Below, piece after piece: positions 1 through 5,339 of a stretch of DNA of 38,751 nt (positions are counted from its first letter, which is position 1; each line of letters starts with the position of its first letter). The notes under the pieces were generated by a model. It saw only the letters and a program-made list of their open reading frames with translations. It had not been told where the DNA came from and searched no databases. Where the stretch lies: the IMG/VR virus record IMGVR_UViG_3300037963_003320, positions 1 to 38,751 of that record. The stretch is one strand, 5' to 3'. The position numbers were made by a program, and so were the translations under genes. The stretch comes from a virus.

Positions 1-408
1 ATTTCCATACCTCAAAAAGCACCTGATGGTTCAATACTTAGAACTGAATCTCCATTTGATACTCTTGAGAGGGTTAAGCGTGTTGCACAAGAGTGGATAC
101 GACCTGGTCATAGACGAGGTAGTAACACACACAACGTGTCAGCAACTATATCCTTAAAAGAGAATGAATGGAAAAAAGCAGGTGATTGGATGTGGGAAAA
201 TAGAGAGTATTATAATGGGTTATCTGTATTACCATACGATGGTGGTACTTATACACAAGCTCCGTTTGAAGACATTGACGAAGCGAAATATAATAAAATG
301 TCAAAAGTATTATCTAACGTAGATTTAACGAAAGTTATTGAAGCAGAAGATAACACAGATTTATCAGGCGAGTTAGCTTGCGCTGGTGGATCATGTGAAG
401 TAGTTTAA
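1..408 (+). CDS. nrdJ: Class II (adenosylcobalamin-dependent) ribonucleoside-triphosphate reductase, C-terminal part
   Basis: The open frame runs in from the left edge without a start, so only the last 135 residues are present. The GTG at 136 is an internal codon, not a start. The fragment contains RPGHRRGSNTHNVSAT and then LPYDGGTYTQAPFEDI, which match the C-terminal part of monomeric B12-dependent ribonucleotide reductases of the Lactobacillus leichmannii type. It ends in CAGGSCEVV, a CX4C pair in the position of the redox-active tail cysteines that re-reduce the active site. The family converts ribonucleoside triphosphates to deoxynucleotides in the cytoplasm and needs no oxygen, only coenzyme B12. 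It is on the strand opposite the virion genes and is probably an early or middle gene for nucleotide supply. The catalytic barrel lies outside the window. Function is fairly sure; the exact subtype is less so. Confidence 0.88.
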   Translation: MSIPQKAPDGSILRTESPFDTLERVKRVAQEWIRPGHRRGSNTHNVSATISLKENEWKKAGDWMWENREYYNGLSVLPYDGGTYTQAPFEDIDEAKYNKMSKVLSNVDLTKVIEAEDNTDLSGELACAGGSCEVV

Positions 409-424
409 TTTAAAATAATATAAT

Positions 425-604
425 ATGAATTTAGAAGAATTATTTGGAACAATGAGAAGTGAAATGGAAAACGCTGAAGTAGAAGTCATAAAGTTTAGTA
501 CTGGAAATAAATCAGCAGGAACCAGAGTTAGAAAGCACATGCAGAACATAAAAACTGTTGCTCAAAATGTTAGAGCTGAAGTGCAGGCAATTAAAAATTC
601 TTAA
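425..604 (+). CDS. Histone H1-like (Hc1-type) DNA-binding protein, 59 aa
   Basis: This short gene starts 16 bases after the reductase stop and probably shares its transcript. The translation begins MNLEELFGTM and carries GNKSAGTRVRK (residues 27-37) followed by a basic, helical end with NVRAEVQAIKNS. The block K/G-N-K-x-A-G-T-R-V-R-K followed by an amphipathic helix is the hallmark of the small Hc1-type histone-like proteins common in Bacteroidota chromosomes. These are thought to bind and compact DNA; no enzyme activity is expected. In a phage it could coat phage DNA, alter host nucleoid packing or affect transcription, but that is inference. The start is preceded by an A/T-rich stretch without a Shine-Dalgarno site, as elsewhere here. 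A strong terminator follows 20 bases downstream. This is good supporting evidence for the host group. Confidence 0.8.
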   Translation: MNLEELFGTMRSEMENAEVEVIKFSTGNKSAGTRVRKHMQNIKTVAQNVRAEVQAIKNS

Positions 605-623
605 GTAAAATACTTAAAATAAT

Positions 624-650
624 AAAGGGGCTTTTTAGCCCCTTTTTTTA
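624..650. terminator. Rho-independent terminator between converging transcripts
   Basis: A perfect 9-bp stem, AAAGGGGCT (624-632) with AGCCCCTTT (637-645), closes on a TTTT loop and runs into a T-tract ending at 649. It lies between the + strand reductase/Hc1 unit and the stop codon of the last - strand gene at 651. On the + strand it is a textbook terminator. On the - strand the flank is also T-rich (TTTATTATTTT), so it may stop the long late transcript too. Confidence 0.88.
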
Positions 651-932
651 TTAACTTTTTTTATGTTTTCTACAAAACGCAGCAGCAGCCTCTCTACTTC
701 CGAATCCCCATTTTTTTAAAGCTTTAGCATAAGGAGTTGGTTCTCCTTTTTTATTTTTCATAGCGCCACTCATACCAGCAAATCTACAAGCAAAAGAAAC
801 TCTACGTGGACTTGTTCCACTAGTTAATTTTTTACCCATACCAGGGTTTTCTTTTCTCATTTTTCTGTTACGCCTATTGTAAGCCTCTTCTGTTATTTTT
901 AGTGGACTAACACCTCTATTATTGTATGCCAT
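651..932 (-). CDS. Small basic protein with SPLK motif and Arg-rich FACRFAGM block
   Basis: I place the start at 932 (MAYNNRGVSPLK), not at the in-frame ATG at 959. The inner start has the TAATTATGGC context shared by many genes here, while the outer one would overlap the preceding gene by 14 bases. The 93-residue product is strongly basic. It has SPRRVSFACRFAGMSGAMKN in the middle and GEPTPYAKALKKWGFGS near the end. This resembles a family of small phage proteins with an R(K/R)xSFxxRxxGMxGxMK...ALxxW pattern whose function is unknown to me; that is recall, not a search. It is the last gene of the late transcript. The N-terminal SPLK is shared with several neighbours and may mark a virion protein. 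Confidence 0.7.
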   Translation of the reverse strand: MAYNNRGVSPLKITEEAYNRRNRKMRKENPGMGKKLTSGTSPRRVSFACRFAGMSGAMKNKKGEPTPYAKALKKWGFGSREAAAAFCRKHKKS

Positions 933-945
933 AATTATTTTCTTT

Positions 946-1137
946 TTAATATTCTTCATCTAATTTTTTGTGCGGACTGTGTCCCCAATCCATTTCCTCT
1001 AGCGCTTTGTGTCCGGCATGATTTTGAACCACAACATGGGCTTTACCCTTATACATACTGTGCTTTTCAAAAGCTTTTTTAAAAGGACTTTTATCGCAAA
1101 ACATTTTTGCAAAACTACTACTATTTTTATACGCCAT
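946..1137 (-). CDS. Small basic hypothetical protein with SPFK motif (63 aa)
   Basis: The start at 1137 sits in the recurrent ATAATTATGGC context. The product begins MAYKNSSSFAKMF and carries CDKSPFKKAF at about residues 14-23, then several histidines (QNHAGHKALEEM, GHSPHKK). It has no signal peptide or membrane segment. I do not recognise the family. Its N-terminus (MAYK plus SPFK) matches the pattern seen in the genes at 651-932, 2513-2860 and 20749-21015, suggesting a common role or common assembly signal. It sits 2 bases after the exported thioredoxin-like gene and 13 bases before the next gene, so it belongs to the same transcript. Confidence 0.62.
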   Translation of the reverse strand: MAYKNSSSFAKMFCDKSPFKKAFEKHSMYKGKAHVVVQNHAGHKALEEMDWGHSPHKKLDEEY

Positions 1138-1139
1138 AA

Positions 1140-1538
1140 TTATTGAAATTTATTAAGTATTATTGTATCGACTGAGTTTTGAATAGTTTTTTTATCGGCC
1201 TCTAGTTTAAACATTATATTAGCCTTAAACCTTTCTTTCTCAATACCGTTATCAAATATAATAACAGTTGGTATAGACATTACTTTAAATTTAGTTTGAA
1301 GATCAGCGTTTGAGTTTATATCAACTCTATATTTTTCACACTCTTTTAACTTATTTAGTTCTGCAAATTCATTAGCGGAATTCCATCCAGCCCAAAATTC
1401 TATAGCAACAACATCTTTAGCTATTTTGTCATTAAAATTACTACCGTCAATAAAGTCTTGACTAAATGCTGTTCCACAAGCAAACATGAACAACATCATT
1501 AATACATATAAGTAGCTTGATATATCTATTCTAATCAT
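1140..1538 (-). CDS. Exported thioredoxin-fold protein lacking the CxxC cysteines
   Basis: Residues 1-26 form a signal peptide with a hydrophobic core (LYVLMMLFMFA) and a likely cut after AFS, leaving Gln27 at the new N-terminus. The mature part reads as a thioredoxin fold: VVAIEFWAGW (43-52) matches the strand before the active site, and SIPTVIIFDNG keeps the cis-proline (Pro90). The usual WCxxC is replaced by W52-N-S-A-N56, so both redox cysteines are Asn, and the only mature Cys is at 67. It should therefore not act as a disulfide oxidoreductase and may be a binding or chaperone-like domain in the periplasm. The start overlaps the stop of the preceding gene (ATGA), implying coupled translation. 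The cysteine at 21 raises the possibility of a lipoprotein, but the lipobox is poor. Confidence 0.78.
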   Translation of the reverse strand: MIRIDISSYLYVLMMLFMFACGTAFSQDFIDGSNFNDKIAKDVVAIEFWAGWNSANEFAELNKLKECEKYRVDINSNADLQTKFKVMSIPTVIIFDNGIEKERFKANIMFKLEADKKTIQNSVDTIILNKFQ

Positions 1539-1879
1539 TTTCTTAGTAATTTTATTTCTTCGTTTAGTTCTTCAATCTCTTTAACAAGTTGGTCTATTTG
1601 ATTACGAGCCATCTGATCCTTCATGTTAAACTCCATTCTAGTTGGAGGCCAAGTGTTGGTGGCTGCGGGATCACCCATATCTATCGTGTATGTACCTGTT
1701 CCAGGTTTTGGTAATTCTAAAGCTTCATTAACTTTAAGTTCTAATTCTCCAAACTTAGAGTTAATTGTTGCCATTAAACCAAAATAAGCTGATATAACAG
1801 TTGCGACAGCAACAACTATAGCAATTAAAGTTTTAATACTTATTTGAAACTTACTATCTTCTGATAATTCTTTAGCCAT
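1535..1879 (-). CDS. Single-pass membrane protein with C-terminal coiled coil (spanin-like?)
   Basis: The 114-residue product has a short cytoplasmic head (MAKELSEDSKFQ), one strong membrane span at about 15-37 (TLIAIVVAVATVISAYFGLM) and an extended region with ELPKPGTG. It ends in a charged coiled coil (QLVKEIEELNEEIKLLRK). This N-in/C-out layout next to a holin-like gene resembles an inner-membrane spanin. Similar TM-plus-coil proteins of unknown role also occur in marine phages, so a spanin role is only a hypothesis. Its stop codon overlaps the start of the exported thioredoxin-fold gene (ATGA), and it starts 3 bases after the holin-like gene stops. Confidence 0.66.
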   Translation of the reverse strand: MAKELSEDSKFQISIKTLIAIVVAVATVISAYFGLMATINSKFGELELKVNEALELPKPGTGTYTIDMGDPAATNTWPPTRMEFNMKDQMARNQIDQLVKEIEELNEEIKLLRK

Positions 1880-1882
1880 TGT

Positions 1883-2095
1883 TTATTTTTTAGCAAATTT
1901 TTCTACTCCACTGATTCCAAAACAACCTAGTACAACCCATACAAATGAATCATAAACAAACTCATTTATAATAAGGTCTTTACCAACCCATCCTGTTAAA
2001 AGATCAGCGACCATTATTAAACACATGATTGTAAATGCTACAAATCCTATTATAGACTTTTCATTCCAATCATTATTATCTTTAAATATATTCAT
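1883..2095 (-). CDS. Putative holin (two-span small membrane protein)
   Basis: The 70-residue protein has two hydrophobic segments. The first is at about 14-36 (IIGFVAFTIMCLIMVADLL) and the second at about 47-63 (YDSFVWVVLGCFGISGV), followed by a short basic tail EKFAKK. Size, two spans and charged ends fit a class II type holin or a related lysis membrane protein, and the neighbours include a spanin-like protein and, further upstream, a candidate peptidoglycan enzyme. No holin has a catalytic motif, so the call rests on topology and context. Small two-span proteins ending in GxxGVEK(F/L) are common in phages of this kind. Confidence 0.6.
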   Translation of the reverse strand: MNIFKDNNDWNEKSIIGFVAFTIMCLIMVADLLTGWVGKDLIINEFVYDSFVWVVLGCFGISGVEKFAKK

Positions 2096-2106
2096 GTTAT
2101 TTATTT

Positions 2107-2511
2107 TTAATCTCCAAAAGGAACGTCTTCATTTTGATCTCGCTTTTCAGTTGTTTCTTTTTTCTTTTTTTTACCTCCCCAATATTCAACAGCGTGACCT
2201 TCTTCCACCAACTTATCGTTAATATTCACAGACTCTTCTGCAGCTGCGTATATTGTACCAAGCACTCTTCCAAACTTACCAACCTCTCTACTTTCTAAAA
2301 CGAAATTACCATCTCCTAGTAATTCTGTCAATCTAGCCTTAGCGGCTAAACCTCTTTTCTTTTCCTCTAAATCTCTAGTTCTAGATTCTGGAGTATCAAT
2401 ACCTGTTAACCTTATTCTCTTATGAATAGTTATATCAAATCCAAGATCTATGTTAGCGTCAATGGTATCACCATCTACAACCCTATCTAATTTCGCTTTA
2501 TAAGTATACAT
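2107..2511 (-). CDS. Staphylococcal nuclease-like (SNase) protein
   Basis: With the start at 2511 the protein is 134 residues. A longer in-frame start at 2544 overlaps the preceding gene, whereas 2511 follows its TAG stop by one base. The SNase fold is clear: VVDGDTI (11-17), IRLTGIDTPE (33-42), GKFGRVLGTIY (78-88) and NINDKLVEEGHAVEYWGG. All key residues are present: Asp13/Asp15 and Asp39 for Ca2+, Arg34, Glu42 as general base and Arg82. The family cuts DNA and RNA with Ca2+. There is no signal peptide, so it acts in the cytoplasm or virion. It ends in a Lys-rich then acidic tail. Placed late, among lysis and small virion genes, it may degrade host nucleic acid late in infection; that is inference. 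Confidence 0.88.
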   Translation of the reverse strand: MYTYKAKLDRVVDGDTIDANIDLGFDITIHKRIRLTGIDTPESRTRDLEEKKRGLAAKARLTELLGDGNFVLESREVGKFGRVLGTIYAAAEESVNINDKLVEEGHAVEYWGGKKKKKETTEKRDQNEDVPFGD

Positions 2512-2512
2512 A

Positions 2513-2860
2513 CTACCTAACCTTAAAGTCTTTAATCCAATCAAATAATGTTGATAGTTTTTCTTTTATCTTTGAACTATTACCCTCTATTCTATTATTC
2601 AACTCAGCTCTCTTTTCTTTTTTTAGTAACTTATCATGAGCAATATCACCCTCTTTTTTAGTCTTTTCCCAATCTTTTTCTTCTTGCTCTACCTGGTTGT
2701 CGTAGTAAGATGTGTCATCAATAGCATCATATCCATATGGAGCCATGCCTTTTTTAAAGCCTGAAACATCCTCATCTTTATAATATCCATCTTTGTAGTT
2801 TTTCATTGGAGAAACCCCAAAGTTTCTTTTCATTGGGTTTCCCCTCATTTTAAAAGCCAT
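2513..2860 (-). CDS. Small hypothetical protein with MAFKMRG / SPMK N-terminus (115 aa)
   Basis: The start at 2860 has the ATAATTATGGC context. The product begins MAFKMRGNPMKRNFGVSPMK, followed by an acidic Tyr-rich part (YYKDEDVSG, DDTSYYDNQ) and a long, charged, helical C-terminal half (EEKDWEKTKKEGDIAHDKLLKK). I do not recognise a named family, but the N-terminus is nearly the same as that of 20749-21015 (MAFKMKG...SPLK), a gene beside the ejection proteins. This suggests a virion-associated protein with a shared targeting or assembly tag. There is no signal peptide. The stop codon lies one base before the nuclease start, so the two are likely translated together. Confidence 0.68.
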   Translation of the reverse strand: MAFKMRGNPMKRNFGVSPMKNYKDGYYKDEDVSGFKKGMAPYGYDAIDDTSYYDNQVEQEEKDWEKTKKEGDIAHDKLLKKEKRAELNNRIEGNSSKIKEKLSTLFDWIKDFKVR

Positions 2861-2862
2861 AA

Positions 2863-3642
2863 TTATTTTGTTTTATAATAAATTTTCCCGCCTTCTATAT
2901 ACAAACCCTCTCTTACCAACACAGCCTGTCCTTTAATGTTATATATCACACCATTTGTTTTAGATTTATCTACTATTTCCATAATAGCGGAGTTACAAGG
3001 TAAACCTGAGTCACAATCAATATATTCAGTATTAATTACTTCAATATATTCTACAACTGTATCAACAACAAATATTTCTAAGTATTCAGTTTCTACAACA
3101 GTATCATATATAATTGTGTCAACATACTCTACAACAGGTACTTCAACAACCAATGTATCTAATATGTCCTCATAAACAGTGATAGTATCTGTTATGTATA
3201 TATATTCTGGAACAATTGTTGCAACCTCAAACGTATCAACAACAACCGTTGTTATATATTCTGTTTCAACTATTGTATCAAATTGAATTACTGTTTCGTA
3301 AATAAAAAATGGTACTTCAACTGTATCAATTAAATTTACATATTCAACGACGTCTACGTAGATCGTATCACATGGTGGTGGTGGTGGTGGAGCACAATCT
3401 GCTGGTAAAGTTGGTGCAGCCTCGTTTTCATCAGAAGCATCAACGCAATCCTCCCATCCATCGTTTATCCAACCGGCTTGAACACAACCATCTGGAGAAT
3501 ATTGAGTCCAATTTGTTGGGTCATCTCCACAATAAAAACCTCCTTGCTCTGCACAAGTTAAACATAATTCTTGAAAATCGTATTCTTGCGCATTGACGAA
3601 CGAGCCAATAAACGCAAATAGTATTATAATATATTTTTTCAT
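2863..3642 (-). CDS. Secreted Cys-rich/DT-repeat protein with type IX secretion-like C-terminal tail
   Basis: Residues 1-18 form a signal peptide, cut before Gln19. A Cys-rich head follows (Cys 27, 30, 38, 53, 66, 83, 91). Its segment NDGWEDCVDASDE (60-72) resembles the Ca2+-binding end of an LDL-receptor class A module. Six prolines (85-90) lead to about 115 residues rich in Val, Ile, Tyr and Asp-Thr (DTIV, DTVE, DTIT and variants), a repeat style seen in secreted Bacteroidota proteins. The last 28 residues include YNIKGQAV, then GLYIEGGKIYYK, resembling the end of type A sorting tails that send proteins through the type IX secretion system to the cell surface. I infer a surface or secreted product made during infection, for example to block superinfection or alter the envelope. 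The start overlaps the preceding stop (ATGA). No enzyme motif is visible. Confidence 0.75.
   Translation of the reverse strand: MKKYIIILFAFIGSFVNAQEYDFQELCLTCAEQGGFYCGDDPTNWTQYSPDGCVQAGWINDGWEDCVDASDENEAAPTLPADCAPPPPPPCDTIYVDVVEYVNLIDTVEVPFFIYETVIQFDTIVETEYITTVVVDTFEVATIVPEYIYITDTITVYEDILDTLVVEVPVVEYVDTIIYDTVVETEYLEIFVVDTVVEYIEVINTEYIDCDSGLPCNSAIMEIVDKSKTNGVIYNIKGQAVLVREGLYIEGGKIYYKTK
3019..3369 (-). repeat. Degenerate Asp-Thr/Val-rich coding repeats
   Basis: This stretch of the secreted-protein gene encodes about 117 residues of imperfect units built on (V/I)DT(I/V/T)xxx(E/V)Y, for example DTIVETEY, DTITVYED, DTIIYDTV and DTVVETEY. One unit, DTxVETEY(I/L), occurs twice almost unchanged. It predicts an extended beta-rich or fibrous stalk. 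The poly-Pro tract just before it comes from six TGG units at 3373-3390 as read on the + strand. Confidence 0.75.
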
Positions 3643-3797
3643 TTCTTTTTATTTTTACCGTTTCTAATTATAGTCATATGGTCAATCTCTTCTTCTTCAG
3701 TATGGGAGGAGTGATCTGTTCCTTCCCAACCTATCCTATGACTAGGATGCCTCCTTTTACCATGCATATATCTACGCTTGTTAAATTGCAATGCCAT
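3639..3797 (-). CDS. Small basic His/Arg-rich protein (52 aa)
   Basis: A short frame starts at 3797 in the recurrent TAATTATGGC context and ends with TGA overlapping the ATG of the secreted-protein gene (ATGA at 3639-3642). The product begins MALQFNKRRYMHGKRRHPSH, then has an acidic cluster (TEEEEIDH) and a Lys-rich end. I do not recognise it. The start context, lack of any other gene in the space, and exact ATGA coupling support a real gene. It may mainly serve translational coupling of the secreted protein, or be a small DNA- or capsid-binding protein. Confidence 0.68.
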   Translation of the reverse strand: MALQFNKRRYMHGKRRHPSHRIGWEGTDHSSHTEEEEIDHMTIIRNGKNKKK

Positions 3798-3799
3798 AA

Positions 3800-4852
3800 T
3801 TAAAATATCAAATAGTTAAAACCAAACTTCACCTCATATACTGGTTTTTCCCAGTACTTCATGTGAGTCCCTTCAATAAACATCCCAAGTGATTTTGTAA
3901 CCCTCGAGCCAAATACAATACCAGCATCCCATTCGATGTTGTCGTATTTTTCTTTTCCATATTCAAACGAATAATCGTCTAGACCATAATGTAATGGCAA
4001 ACAATTAGCCCAAATATGTAGCCATAGTTTTGGTGTGTACTTATAATACGCTACACCAACAACAGCACTAATTTCTTTTTGTAAACCTAGTTTCTCCAGT
4101 TCACGTTCGTTAAACCGCGCAACTGCGTCTCCGAAATAGTGGTGGAAAAACTCGTCGTTTGAGGTAGCGATAAGTACGGAATCTCCACCACTAACATCGT
4201 ACCAATTCTGGTCGACATAAAATCCTTGTACCCATTGCTCTGGTGCGTATCCAAAATCTTCCGCTAAATCTTGAAACGTTGATTCACCTGGTATCCAAAA
4301 GTCTTCAATAGGATTTATACCATAAGCTGGATGTATTCTACCAACCGCTCCGACTGTAAAATCCCAATTACCTTTTGTTATTCTGTATCTTGTATCAAAC
4401 GATGCGAATCGTAAATCTACTCTTTGATTATCTGTGTATTGCAGTTTAGTAACACAACTATTCCCTAAATATCTTAACCAAAAATTTTGATCAGTAAACT
4501 TTTCTCCACGATTACGTATAAAAGAATAGTTAAGTAGGTATTCCCAACCAATAGCATTACCTATTGTTACATTGTCACTTACTCCATCTTCAGTTCCGTA
4601 ATACCAAGTCTTAACCTTATACTCATAATCCATACGAGCGATTTTTCTCAACCCTATCGTTAAATTATAATCATATGGATTAACTTCTGTTACGTCTTCA
4701 TAACCCTTACCAATAGCAATATAATCCTCTTTCTCTACAAAAGAAGAACCCATTGTCATTGATGTATAAAATGTTGAGTACTTAAAAAAGTCTTTTATTT
4801 GAGCACTACATATTGTACTAATAAGTACAAATAATAAAATTAATTTTTTCAT
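3800..4852 (-). CDS. Outer-membrane beta-barrel-like protein with signal peptide
   Basis: Residues 1-17 form a signal peptide (LILLFVLISTIC core, cut after CSA, leaving Gln18). The mature 333 residues are rich in aromatic residues and alternate hydrophobic and polar positions, as in YEYKVKTWYYG, WLRYLGNSCVTKLQY, GNWDFTVGAVGRI and AVVGVAYYKY. The C-terminus FGFNYLIF ends in Phe, the classic signal recognised by the barrel assembly machinery. I infer an outer-membrane barrel placed in the host envelope late in infection. No family or ligand is recognised. It might alter phage receptors, admit solutes or help outer-membrane rupture. The start overlaps the previous stop (ATGA), and the next small gene starts 3 bases after its stop. 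Confidence 0.7.
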   Translation of the reverse strand: MKKLILLFVLISTICSAQIKDFFKYSTFYTSMTMGSSFVEKEDYIAIGKGYEDVTEVNPYDYNLTIGLRKIARMDYEYKVKTWYYGTEDGVSDNVTIGNAIGWEYLLNYSFIRNRGEKFTDQNFWLRYLGNSCVTKLQYTDNQRVDLRFASFDTRYRITKGNWDFTVGAVGRIHPAYGINPIEDFWIPGESTFQDLAEDFGYAPEQWVQGFYVDQNWYDVSGGDSVLIATSNDEFFHHYFGDAVARFNERELEKLGLQKEISAVVGVAYYKYTPKLWLHIWANCLPLHYGLDDYSFEYGKEKYDNIEWDAGIVFGSRVTKSLGMFIEGTHMKYWEKPVYEVKFGFNYLIF

Positions 4853-4977
4853 CTTCCTTGTCCTCTATATTGTTTTTTATAATTATCACTACCTTTATTT
4901 CTTGAAGTACTGGATTTAGCGTGCACACCTCTTTTTACACGTTTCTTTTCCATAAATACAAATGCTGACCTTTTCAT
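4849..4977 (-). CDS. Small strongly basic protein (42 aa)
   Basis: The frame starts at 4977, one base after the stop of the previous gene, and ends in an ATGA overlap with the barrel gene. The product is rich in Lys and Arg: MKRSAFVFMEKKRVKRGVHA, then KSSTSRNKGS and NYKKQYRGQGR. An inner start at MEKKRVKRG (4953) is also possible. The block KRGVHAK...S..K.S.NYKK.Y.GQGR looks familiar from small conserved phage proteins with no assigned role, which supports it as a real gene, but I cannot confirm this without a search. It probably binds nucleic acid or acidic capsid surfaces. Confidence 0.7.
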   Translation of the reverse strand: MKRSAFVFMEKKRVKRGVHAKSSTSRNKGSDNYKKQYRGQGR

Positions 4978-4978
4978 A

Positions 4979-5338
4979 TTAAGCTTTTGTCATCATTATA
5001 TAATCAAAACTTATTGTTCCAACTGACGATGCTACGTTTAGACCAATAGACGCTGGAACAGCTATAAAACTCCAATCACCAGCGTGAATAATTCCCCACT
5101 GTACATTGTCTCCCTTTTTAAGTAGTATAGAGTTTGATGCGTGAGGATTTGTTATATAGACATATGTTGTAGCCGATGCTGAGGTTGAAACTATTTCTGT
5201 ATTACCAGTGGTTATTGATGCAGTGCTACCACTAGTAGCACCAACAGTTAAACTTTTGTCATTGTTATAATTTAAAGATAGCAATCCAGCGATATTGCTT
5301 TGTGATTGTAATTCTAATTTTGTTTTAACAGTTGCCAT
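4979..5338 (-). CDS. Hypothetical virion-type beta protein (119 aa)
   Basis: The product begins MATVKTKLELQSQSNIAGLL and is rich in Ser, Thr, Ala and short beta-forming stretches (STASITTGNTEIV, TTYVYITNPHASN, SFIAVPASIGLNVASS). It has no signal peptide or membrane segment. This composition is common in small phage decoration or fibre-associated proteins, and the gene lies among fibre-like genes, so I infer a minor structural protein. No catalytic motif is visible. The stop is one base before the 42-residue basic gene. Confidence 0.6.
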   Translation of the reverse strand: MATVKTKLELQSQSNIAGLLSLNYNNDKSLTVGATSGSTASITTGNTEIVSTSASATTYVYITNPHASNSILLKKGDNVQWGIIHAGDWSFIAVPASIGLNVASSVGTISFDYIMMTKA

Positions 5339-5339
5339 A

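Noticed and set aside
933-959. Longer N-terminus for the last gene (start at 959, MKNIKKKII)
   Set aside because: It would overlap the preceding gene. The inner start at 932 has the shared TAATTATGGC context and gives the MAYN/SPLK N-terminus found in sister proteins.
2512-2544. Longer N-terminus for the nuclease (start at 2544)
   Set aside because: It overlaps the preceding gene by 32 bases and adds residues outside the SNase fold. The start at 2511 follows the previous stop by one base.
3373-3390. Six TGG units as a microsatellite
   Set aside because: It encodes the poly-Pro hinge of the secreted protein in frame and is explained by coding.
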